Below, one piece after another: positions 1 through 5,585 of a DNA stretch of 14,471 nt. A program made the translations under genes and the position numbers. The notes under the pieces were generated by a model. That model did no database searches and had not been told where the DNA came from. It saw only the letters and a program-made list of their open reading frames with translations. Source of the DNA: JAKAXG01 sp035702985. Its GTDB lineage: Bacteria > Actinomycetota > Acidimicrobiia > Acidimicrobiales > Palsa-688. Numbering within the stretch: the stretch's first letter is position 1; the number at the start of each line of letters is the position of its first letter. Location of the stretch: contig DASSZD010000044.1 in NCBI GenBank assembly GCA_035702985.1, forward strand, positions 1-14,471. Reading direction: 5' to 3'.

Positions 1-579
1 GAACACGATGGTGTCGGCGTAGGGGCCGTTGGTGATGAAGGTCTTGGATCCGTTGAGGACGTAGCCGTCCCCGTCGCGGCGGGCGGTGGAGGCCATGGAT
101 CCGAACGCGTCGGACCCGGAGCCGGGCTCGGTTATGGCCCAGGCCCCGATCTTGGCCAGGCTCAGCAGGTCGGGTACCCACCGCTCCCTCTGGGCCCGGG
201 TACCGCGGGAGTTGATGGCCGCCGCCGTCAGACCCATCGACACCCCCAGGGCGGTGACCATGCCGGGGCAGTAACGGGACAGCTCGATGGTGGGAATGAG
301 GGTCATGGCCGGGTCCCGCCCGGTGCCCTCCCCGCCGCTCTCCCCGCCGCCGGTGGCCCGGTCCGCGGCGGTGCCGCCGTCGGCCTCCCGCTCCAGCCGC
401 TTGGCGAAGCCGGCTCGGGCCGCGGCGTCGATGCCGAACGTGGCGAACATCTTGCGCAGGGCGTCGTAGGGCGGCCGGCCCTCGTGCTCATAGGCGTCTA
501 TGTCGGGGAGGATCTCCTTCTCGATGAACTGACGGACCGCCTGGCGCATCATCAGGTGCTCGTCTGACCACTCGAACAT
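1..579 (-). CDS. Acyl-CoA dehydrogenase, N-terminal part (runs off the window)
   Basis: FAD-dependent acyl-CoA dehydrogenase, which introduces the alpha,beta double bond in an acyl-CoA during beta-oxidation or branched-chain amino-acid breakdown in the cytoplasm. The first 193 residues are present and the frame stays open to base 1; the family is usually about 380-400 residues. Visible are the helical N-terminal domain (MFEWSDEHLMMRQAVRQFIE, 1-20), the segment SRYCPGMVTALGVSMGLTAA (101-120), and the flavin/substrate strand motif WAITEPGSGSDAFGSM (147-162) followed by GSKTFITNGPYADT (177-190). The ATG at 579 is chosen because a GGAGG Shine-Dalgarno sits 7 nt upstream. Residues 65-89 are a Gly/Glu/Ala/Thr-rich low-complexity insert between the N-terminal helices. 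The gene is divergent from the hydroxylase at 676. Family membership is seen directly; the substrate cannot be told from this fragment. Confidence 0.95.
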   Translation of the reverse strand, partial: MFEWSDEHLMMRQAVRQFIEKEILPDIDAYEHEGRPPYDALRKMFATFGIDAAARAGFAKRLEREADGGTAADRATGGGESGGEGTGRDPAMTLIPTIELSRYCPGMVTALGVSMGLTAAAINSRGTRAQRERWVPDLLSLAKIGAWAITEPGSGSDAFGSMASTARRDGDGYVLNGSKTFITNGPYADTIVF

Positions 580-590
580 GGGGCCGCCTC

Positions 591-630
591 CATTACAGGC
601 AGGGGATAAAGGAGCAGGACCAATGTAATG
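591..630. repeat. Short inverted repeat between divergent genes
   Basis: CATTACA at 591-597 is matched by its exact reverse complement TGTAATG at 624-630, with a 26-base spacer. It lies between the start codons of the acyl-CoA dehydrogenase (579, minus) and the hydroxylase (676, plus), where a regulator could act on both. The arms are only 7 bp, so chance is possible. The region is more AT-rich than its surroundings, as expected of a promoter. Confidence 0.35.
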
Positions 631-660
631 CCGCCGCCCCACCCGTACGGGCCCGCCCGG

Positions 661-666
661 TAGCCT
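661..666 (+). promoter_or_regulatory. Possible -10 box (TAGCCT) of the hydroxylase gene
   Basis: TAGCCT fits TANNNT and ends 9 nt before the ATG at 676, with a GTG at 670 in between. No Shine-Dalgarno precedes either start, so a leaderless or near-leaderless transcript is likely. The spacing is longer than the 6-7 nt seen at other genes here, which makes this the weakest example. The -35 region shows nothing convincing. Confidence 0.3.
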
Positions 667-675
667 CTCGTGGTT

Positions 676-1452
676 ATGGCCACCGATCGAAGCCTGCGGC
701 CGGCCCGAGACCGGGCCGTGCAGCTCGCGAACGAGGCGGGCGCCCGCCTCCTGCATCTCACCGAGCGGATGGTGCTGCGGTCGTCCCTGGTCCCGACCAC
801 ACCGTTCCTGCCCATCGAGACCTTCGACTGGATCCCCGGCCTGGAAGCCCAGTGGAAGACCATCAGGTCGGAACTGGACGAGGTGCTGGCGTACCGGGAA
901 TCACTGCCCAACTTCCAGGACATCTCCGTGGACCAGGCCTCCATCACCGACGACGACGGCTGGAAGACCTTCTTCTTCTTCGCCTACGGCTTCCGTTCCG
1001 AGGCCAACTGCGCCCGCTGCCCCCGCACCGCCGCCCTGCTGGAGGCCATCCCGGGGCTGACCACCGCCTTCTTCTCCATCCTGTCGCCGGGCAAGCACAT
1101 CGGCGAGCACCGGGGACCGTGGCGGGGGGTGCTGCGTTACCACCTGGCCCTCAAGGTGCCCGGGCCGGCGTCGGCCGCCGGGATCGAGGTGGGCGGCGAG
1201 ACCGCCCACTGGGAGGAGGGCCGGAGCCTGCTCTTCGACGACGGCTACGAGCACCGGGCGTGGAACGACACCGACGGGGTGAGGGTGGTGCTCTTCGTCG
1301 ATGTCATCCGGCCGCTGCGGGCCCCCGCCGACCAGATCAACCGGGGGTTGATCTGGGCCATCGGGCGCTCGCCCTACATCCAGGACTCCAAGAACCGTCA
1401 CGAGGCATGGGAACAGCGGTTCGAGACGCTGCGGGCCGGGGGCCGGGCTTGA
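676..1452 (+). CDS. Aspartyl/asparaginyl beta-hydroxylase-like Fe(II)/2-oxoglutarate dioxygenase (LpxO-like)
   Basis: A 258-residue protein of the Asp/Asn beta-hydroxylase fold, which includes LpxO, the enzyme that 2-hydroxylates acyl chains of lipid A. The core shows GKHIGEHRGP (about 139-148) with candidate iron ligand H145, RYHLAL with H156, and FDDGYEHRAWN with the second conserved His, H193. R203 in the following strand (VRVVLFVDV) is placed to bind 2-oxoglutarate. The family normally uses two His and no acidic ligand, and that pattern is kept. Cys112 and Cys115 form a CxxC-like pair (NCARCP). There is no signal peptide or clear membrane helix. ATG 676 is preferred; GTG at 670 is an in-frame alternative. 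The stop overlaps the TTG start of the next gene (TTGA), so the two are probably made together. The fold is well supported. A lipid substrate is inferred from the LpxO relation and the neighbours; a peptide or small-molecule substrate remains possible. Confidence 0.85.
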   Translation: MATDRSLRPARDRAVQLANEAGARLLHLTERMVLRSSLVPTTPFLPIETFDWIPGLEAQWKTIRSELDEVLAYRESLPNFQDISVDQASITDDDGWKTFFFFAYGFRSEANCARCPRTAALLEAIPGLTTAFFSILSPGKHIGEHRGPWRGVLRYHLALKVPGPASAAGIEVGGETAHWEEGRSLLFDDGYEHRAWNDTDGVRVVLFVDVIRPLRAPADQINRGLIWAIGRSPYIQDSKNRHEAWEQRFETLRAGGRA

Positions 1453-2792
1453 ACGCCCCGGCCGATCCCGCCGGGGCCGCCTCGACAGGCGGAGGGCCGG
1501 GGTCGGCCCTGCCCCCCGGTGCCGGCCCGGCGGCCAGGGGCGGCCCGGCGGCCACTGGCGGCCCGGCCGCCAACGGCGCTCCGGCCGCCAACGGCGCTCC
1601 GGCCGCCGACGTGTTCGCCAAGGTGGCCGACCCCCGCCTCGAGGAGTGGCACTTCGCCGAGTCCCTGGGACTGCTGCCGTTCTACCGGGAGCTCGATGGC
1701 GAAGTGGGGCCCCGCTCCACCTTCCGGGGCCGCCCGGTGATCATGCTCGGCTCGAACAACTACCTGGGCCTCACCACCGATCCCCGGGTCAGGGGGGCGG
1801 CCATCGACGCGGTGGAGCGCTACGGCACCGGGGTGACCGGCAGCCGCCTGCTCAACGGCACCCTCCCCCTGCACCGGGAACTGGAGGAGCTGCTGGCGGA
1901 CTGGGTGGGTATGGAGGCGGCCCTGGTGTTCACGACCGGCTACTCGGCCAACCTGGGCCTGCTGGGCTCACTGGTCGGTCCCGACGACGCCGCCGTGTGC
2001 GACTCGGCGGCGCACGCCAGCCTGGTCGACGGCGCCCGGTACTCCGAGGGGTCGCTGCGGGCGTTCCGCCACAACCGGCCGAACAGCCTCCGGCGCACCC
2101 TGCGCACCTGGCGTGACCGCCCCGACGCCGGCGGGGTGCTGGTGGCGGTGGACGGGATCTACTCCATGGAGGGGGACCGGGCCCCGCTGGTGGAGATCGC
2201 CCAGCTGTGCCGGGACTTCGAGGCCCGGCTGCTGGTCGACGAGGCCCACGCCATCGGGGTGGCCGGACCGCACGGTGCCGGCACCGCCGTCGACGCCGGT
2301 ATCCGACCCGACCTGGTCATGGGCACCTTCTCCAAGGCGCTGGCCAGCTGCGGCGGCTTCATCGCCGGTTCCCGGGCCGTGATCGAGTACCTCAAGATCA
2401 CCTGCCGGCCGCTGATGTTCACCGCGTCGGGTGTGCCGGCGGCCCTGGCGTCGGCTCTGGCCGCAGCCCGCATCGCCCGGGAGGAGGACTGGCGCCGGGA
2501 CGCGGTGGCGGCCCGGGCCGACCAGCTCCGGGCCGGCCTGCGGGATCTGGGCTACGAGGCCGGCGGGATGGCCGGCAGCCCCATCGTGCCGGTGCACATC
2601 GGGGACCTGTGGCAGGCCGGCGAGCTGTGGAAGGCCCTCCTGGAGCAGGGGGTGTACACCAACTGCGCCATCCCGCCGGCGGTGCCCCGTCCCCTGCTTC
2701 GCACCTCGGTCATGGCTACCCACACCGAAGCCGACATCGACGCCGCCCTGGAGGGCTTCGCCCGGGCCCGGCAGGCGGTGGCTTCCGGGTAG
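1449..2792 (+). CDS. PLP-dependent alpha-oxoamine synthase, serine palmitoyltransferase-like (BioF/KBL/SPT family)
   Basis: Condenses an amino acid with an acyl thioester with loss of CO2, as in serine palmitoyltransferase, BioF or KBL. From TTG 1449 it is 447 residues. The catalytic part from about residue 55 is about 393 residues, the normal family length. Motifs: SNNYLGL (102-108), GSRLLNGT (131-138), the ring-stacking His189 in DSAAHASL, VDGIYSMEGD, DEAHAIG (D264, H267), and the PLP Schiff-base lysine K296 in TFSKALASCGGF. The C-terminal RTSVMATHTEADID and the GSRLLNGT segment resemble the Bacteroidetes-type SPT clade more than BioF or KBL, from memory of those families. Residues 1-54 are a Pro/Ala/Gly linker built of hexapeptide repeats. 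TTG is chosen for the TTGA overlap with the hydroxylase stop; GTG 1611 would start right at the catalytic domain and is a serious alternative. No biotin genes are seen nearby, which weakens a BioF assignment. Function as SPT is inference. Confidence 0.88.
   Translation: MNAPADPAGAASTGGGPGSALPPGAGPAARGGPAATGGPAANGAPAANGAPAADVFAKVADPRLEEWHFAESLGLLPFYRELDGEVGPRSTFRGRPVIMLGSNNYLGLTTDPRVRGAAIDAVERYGTGVTGSRLLNGTLPLHRELEELLADWVGMEAALVFTTGYSANLGLLGSLVGPDDAAVCDSAAHASLVDGARYSEGSLRAFRHNRPNSLRRTLRTWRDRPDAGGVLVAVDGIYSMEGDRAPLVEIAQLCRDFEARLLVDEAHAIGVAGPHGAGTAVDAGIRPDLVMGTFSKALASCGGFIAGSRAVIEYLKITCRPLMFTASGVPAALASALAAARIAREEDWRRDAVAARADQLRAGLRDLGYEAGGMAGSPIVPVHIGDLWQAGELWKALLEQGVYTNCAIPPAVPRPLLRTSVMATHTEADIDAALEGFARARQAVASG
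1529..1610 (+). repeat. 18-bp tandem repeat coding a hexapeptide linker
   Basis: Four 18-bp units in register (1529-1546, 1547-1564, 1565-1582, 1583-1600) and a partial fifth (1601-1610). The last two full units are identical, GGCCGCCAACGGCGCTCC; the first two are diverged. Read in the synthase frame they give AARGGP, AATGGP, AANGAP, AANGAP, AAD. The array ends exactly at the alternative start GTG 1611. Confidence 0.85.
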
Positions 2793-2854
2793 CCACCGGG
2801 GAGCCTGGTCCTGTGGGGCTTCATCGGTGGGCCGAACTTTGAGCGGCTTTTCCT

Positions 2855-2920
2855 TCTGTGAGCCGAATTCGCTGGTTCTCTCCTTTGATTCGGTACACAG
2901 AAAAAATTTCGGCTCACAGA
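2855..2920. repeat. AT-rich island with a 13-bp perfect inverted repeat
   Basis: TCTGTGAGCCGAA at 2855-2867 and its exact reverse complement TTCGGCTCACAGA at 2908-2920 are 40 bases apart. Between them lies a second, imperfect partner of the left arm, GATTCGGTACACAGAA at 2887-2902, so two alternative hairpins compete for the left arm. A further GGCTCACA occurs at 2922-2929 and starts each unit of the tandem repeat at 3090. The position downstream of two converging genes fits a bidirectional terminator, but no T-tract follows the stem on the plus strand. A remnant of a small mobile or REP-like element is also possible. Confidence 0.75.
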
Positions 2921-3089
2921 TGGCTCACACCGCCCAGCCGGCTGGCCCGCTTCCCGCCGGCGCCGACCCCGCATTCGGCTACGAGCCGGCATCACTGCCG
3001 CCCCCGTCGGCGCCTGGCACCGCCGGCCCCCCGGCGACTGGCATCGCCTGCCCTCGCCCGCCCCGCCCCGGCGTCCGCATCACCCGCCC

Positions 3090-3158
3090 GGCTCACACCG
3101 GCGGGCTGGCTCACACCGGCGGGCTGGCTCACACCGGCGGGCTGGCTCACACCGGCGG
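3090..3158. repeat. 18-bp tandem repeat, about 3.8 copies
   Basis: The unit GGCTCACACCGGCGGGCT is repeated without change at 3090-3107, 3108-3125 and 3126-3143, and 15 bases of a fourth copy end at 3158. The copies are identical, suggesting recent slippage or duplication. The unit begins with GGCTCACA, the word also found in the right arm of the inverted repeat at 2911-2918. It is non-coding as far as can be judged. Confidence 0.9.
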
Positions 3159-3266
3159 CCGCTCGGGCCCCCGCCCCGGCGGCCGCTCGGCCCCGCCCCT
3201 GCCCGCGCCCGCCCCGGCCCGCCCCGGCGCCTGGCATCACCCGCACCGCCCCCGGGAGCCGTCCGG

Positions 3267-4400
3267 CTACGCCAGCGCCGGGCGCTGGTAGAGGCGCCAC
3301 AGCTTGGTGCGCCGGGCCCCCATGGCGGCGATCTGGTCGTTGATGCGGTGATTGGTGGCCAGCGTCCAAGACGCCTCGGCGGTGCCCAGGCGGGGGTCGC
3401 TGGCCAGCCGGTCCACGATCTCCCGGTACAGCAACGGCCCCAGGGCCAGGTGCTGGTAGTCGGGCCGGATACCGAGGGCCCACACCCGGGCCCGGCTGTA
3501 GGGCTGCCTGGAGGTGAGGAGCGGCAGCCACCCGAGTGGCAGCAGCCGGCCGGAACGGACCCGCCTCATGGGCAGGTTCATGTCCGGCAGGGCCAGGCAC
3601 ACGGCCACCGGCACGCCGTCGTCGGTTTCCAGGCCGAACGCCCACTCGGGCCGGATGATCCGGCGCAGCTGCTTGGCCAGGTGGCGGACCTCCGGTTCGG
3701 GCATGGGGGCGAAACCCCAGTTCTCGCTCCAGGCGGCGTTGTAGATCTCGAAGAACCGGCCGACCTCGGCGTCGTAGTCGTCCATGTCGATGGAGCGGGC
3801 CCGCACCCTGGCCCGCTTCTGCAACCGGTCCAGGGCCCGCCGCTGGCGCTCGGACAGCTCGGTGTCGGACCGGTCGAACGACCATCCCCACAGGTCCATG
3901 GCCGGCTCCCAGCCGTTGCCGGTCCACAGCGACTCGTAGTAGCGGGGGTTCTGCAGGGTGAGGATGGTCGGCGGGTCGTCGAAGCCCTCGACCAGCAGGC
4001 CGAGCTCGTCGTTGGTGGTGAAGTTGGCCGGGCCCACGCAGGTGTCGGCCCCCCGGCCGGCGGCCCACGAGCAGGCGGTGTTGAACAGCCCGGCGGCCAC
4101 CTCCGGGTCGTCGAAGGCGTCGAAGAAGCCCACCCAGCCCCACCGGACCTTCTGGTAGTCGTTGAACAACGAGTCCACGCACGCCCCGATACGCCCCACC
4201 GGCCGGCCTTGCCGGTAGGCGACCCACAGGGCGGTCTCCTGGTGGGCGGCCGCCGGGTGCCGGGGGGACAGCCGGTCGTGGACGCTGAGCCGCAGCGGGG
4301 GTACCCACCCGGGGTCGCCGCCGTGGATCCGGAACGGCACGTCGACGAAGACCCGCCGCCCGTTCCATCCGGTCATCTGACGGATCTCGAAGCGGGGCAT
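3267..4400 (-). CDS. GNAT-fold N-acyltransferase, YghO / bacterial ceramide synthase-like
   Basis: A 377-residue soluble protein of a double-GNAT-like family usually annotated YghO-like or GNAT acetyltransferase. Family signatures are VDVPFRIHGGDPGWVPPL (19-36), the acceptor-side strand ALWVAYRQGRPVGRIGACVD (57-76), WVGFFDAFDDPEVAAGLF (89-106), GPANFTTNDELGLLVEGFD (123-141) and the C-terminal GNAT part ALGIRPDYQHLALGPLLYRE (308-327), AEASWTLATNHRINDQIAAMG (341-361). To my knowledge the bacterial ceramide synthase of Caulobacter belongs to this acyltransferase family; that link is recalled, not tested. If so, it would N-acylate the long-chain base made by the convergent SPT-like enzyme. The ATG at 4400 is chosen because a TACGTT -10 box lies 6 nt upstream. 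The gene is divergent from the hydrolase at 4501. The fold is well supported; the substrate is inferred. Confidence 0.83.
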   Translation of the reverse strand: MPRFEIRQMTGWNGRRVFVDVPFRIHGGDPGWVPPLRLSVHDRLSPRHPAAAHQETALWVAYRQGRPVGRIGACVDSLFNDYQKVRWGWVGFFDAFDDPEVAAGLFNTACSWAAGRGADTCVGPANFTTNDELGLLVEGFDDPPTILTLQNPRYYESLWTGNGWEPAMDLWGWSFDRSDTELSERQRRALDRLQKRARVRARSIDMDDYDAEVGRFFEIYNAAWSENWGFAPMPEPEVRHLAKQLRRIIRPEWAFGLETDDGVPVAVCLALPDMNLPMRRVRSGRLLPLGWLPLLTSRQPYSRARVWALGIRPDYQHLALGPLLYREIVDRLASDPRLGTAEASWTLATNHRINDQIAAMGARRTKLWRLYQRPALA

Positions 4401-4406
4401 GCGACG

Positions 4407-4412
4407 AACGTA
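4407..4412 (-). promoter_or_regulatory. -10 box (TACGTT) for a leaderless acyltransferase transcript
   Basis: On the minus strand TACGTT is followed by the six bases CGTCGC and then the ATG at 4400, the geometry of a leaderless actinobacterial promoter. A GGAGG lies too far upstream (about 19 nt) to be a ribosome site. No clear -35 box is seen. Confidence 0.55.
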
Positions 4413-4445
4413 TCCGAAACCTCCGCGGCGCCCGCCCGGCCGCCG

Positions 4446-4461
4446 ATTCCGGATCCCGAAT
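4446..4461. promoter_or_regulatory. Imperfect 16-bp palindrome in a divergent intergenic region
   Basis: ATTCCGGATCCCGAAT matches its own reverse complement at 14 of 16 positions. It lies between the acyltransferase start (4400, minus) and the hydrolase start (4501, plus), so a dimeric regulator bound here could act on either gene. There is no direct evidence of a binding protein. Confidence 0.4.
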
Positions 4462-4500
4462 AGGTGCCCGAAGGTCTCCAGCTGGCAAGCTGGGCGGTCG

Positions 4501-5550
4501 ATGAGCGAAACGAGCCCCCCCGATCCGACGCCCGCCGAGCCGCCCCTGCCGCCGGTGGAGGAGGTACGGCCGGGGCTGTGGAGCATCCCGGTCCCGATCC
4601 CCAACAACCCACTCCGCTACGTCCTGGTCTATGCCTTCGAGACCGGGCGGGGCCCGTACCTGATAGATGCCGGCTGGAACACCGACGACGCCTACGGGAC
4701 CCTGGTGGCCGGCCTGGCCCAGGCCGGCTTCGACGTCAAGGACGTGCAGGGCGTGCTGGTGACCCACATCCACCCCGACCACTACGGCCTGGCCGGCCGC
4801 ATCCGGGAGGCTTCCGGGGCGTGGGTGGGCCTGCACCCGGCGGACGCCGCCCTGATCGAAGGCCGCTACGACGAGCCGGACGAGCTGATCGAGCGGATGG
4901 GGGCCATGCTGCGGCGCGAGGGTGCGCCGGCGGACGAGATAGTGGCTCTGCAGAACGCGTCGATGCCGCTGAGGTCCTGGGTGTGGGCGGTGACCCCCGA
5001 CGTCCTGGTCGAGGACGGCGACCGCCCCGAGGTGCCGGGCTGGGACCTGACCGCCATCTGGACCCCCGGCCACTCACCGGGCCACATCTGCCTGTACGAG
5101 GCCGGCAACCGCCTGATGCTGTCGGGGGACCACGTGCTGCCCCGCATAACCCCCAACATCTCGTTCCATCCCCAGGCCGGACCCGACCCGCTGGGCGACT
5201 TCCTCACTTCGCTGCGGAAGGTCGCGGCCTACGAGGCCGACGAGGTCCTGCCGGCCCACGAGCACCGCTTCACCGACCTGCGGGCCCGGGTGGCGGAGCT
5301 GGAGGGCCACCACCAGGCCCGCTTCGAGGAGGTCATCGAGGCCATCCGCTCCGGCGATACCACCACCTGGGCCATCGCCAGCCGGATGACCTGGAGCCGG
5401 CCCTGGGAGCAGATCCAGGGCTGGATGCGCCGGGCCGCCACCGGCGAGACGCTGGCCCACCTCAACTACCTGCAGCGGCAGGGGGTGGTCCGCGAGGAGG
5501 TGGGCGAACCGTCCCGCTGGGTGGTCACCGACACCGCCATGAGGGCCTGA
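4501..5550 (+). CDS. Metallo-beta-lactamase-fold hydrolase with C-terminal winged helix (LACTB2-like)
   Basis: A 349-residue binuclear metal hydrolase, cytoplasmic with no signal peptide. The metal motif THIHPDHYG gives H89, H91, D93 and H94. The second-site residues are H195 or H191 in GHSPGH (190-195) and D210 in SGDH, with H253 in PAHEH as the last ligand. Residues about 265-345 (ARFEEVIEAIRSGDTTTWAI to VVREEVGEPSRWVVT) have the look of the BLACT winged-helix domain that follows the lactamase fold in LACTB2-type proteins. These enzymes act on thioesters, nucleic acids or other esters; the substrate cannot be read here. ATG 4501 is the only good start before the conserved VRPGLWSIPVP. The next gene, an acyl-CoA synthetase, begins 35 bp downstream, so a thioesterase-like role in acyl-CoA turnover is an appealing but unproven idea. 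Confidence 0.88.
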   Translation: MSETSPPDPTPAEPPLPPVEEVRPGLWSIPVPIPNNPLRYVLVYAFETGRGPYLIDAGWNTDDAYGTLVAGLAQAGFDVKDVQGVLVTHIHPDHYGLAGRIREASGAWVGLHPADAALIEGRYDEPDELIERMGAMLRREGAPADEIVALQNASMPLRSWVWAVTPDVLVEDGDRPEVPGWDLTAIWTPGHSPGHICLYEAGNRLMLSGDHVLPRITPNISFHPQAGPDPLGDFLTSLRKVAAYEADEVLPAHEHRFTDLRARVAELEGHHQARFEEVIEAIRSGDTTTWAIASRMTWSRPWEQIQGWMRRAATGETLAHLNYLQRQGVVREEVGEPSRWVVTDTAMRA

Positions 5551-5572
5551 GGGGCCCGGGGGGTGCGATCGG

Positions 5573-5578
5573 TACCAT
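5573..5578 (+). promoter_or_regulatory. -10 box (TACCAT) of the acyl-CoA synthetase gene
   Basis: TACCAT is followed by seven bases and then the ATG at 5586. It overlaps the upstream in-frame ATG at 5577, so a transcript starting at 5586 would exclude that codon. This favours 5586 as the start. Confidence 0.5.
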
Positions 5579-5585
5579 GCCGGCC

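Larger units (their letters stand above)
2793..3266. other. 474-bp gap between convergent genes, no supported gene
   Basis: This gap separates the convergent ends of the oxoamine synthase (plus) and the N-acyltransferase (minus). It has two unlike halves. Bases about 2830-2925 are strikingly AT-rich for this genome and hold inverted repeats. Bases about 2940-3260 are extremely C/G-rich and low-complexity, with an 18-bp tandem repeat and short recurring words such as CTGGCATC. An open frame from ATG 2920 to 3291 exists, but its Pro/Gly/Ala/His-Thr composition looks like translated repeat DNA and it runs antisense into the acyltransferase end. No RNA gene was recognised. Confidence 0.6.

Noticed and set aside
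852..1448. Upstream extension of the oxoamine synthase frame to base 852
   Set aside because: This part is an out-of-frame shadow of the hydroxylase gene. The true start is at TTG 1449 or GTG 1611.
1449..2792. Assignment as biotin-synthesis BioF
   Set aside because: The C-terminal RTSVMATHT and GSRLLNGT wording is unlike BioF as recalled, and no biotin genes are nearby. BioF is kept only as an alternative.
2855..2920. Classical Rho-independent terminator for the synthase gene
   Set aside because: No T-tract follows the stem on the plus strand and the loop of the perfect repeat is 40 nt, so only a tentative terminator role is offered.
3090..3158. CRISPR-like array
   Set aside because: The 18-bp units are directly adjacent without spacers, so this is a simple tandem repeat.
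2920..3291. Open frame from ATG 2920 with AHTGGL repeats (123 residues)
   Set aside because: It is made of Pro/Gly/Ala-rich translated repeat DNA, has no Shine-Dalgarno or -10 box at proper spacing, resembles no family and overlaps the acyltransferase end in antisense.
2992..5073. Very long minus-strand open frame (693 residues)
   Set aside because: It overlaps the acyltransferase in another frame and the hydrolase in antisense, and its Arg/Gly/Pro-rich translation is typical of GC-rich shadow frames. Both real genes have clear family motifs.
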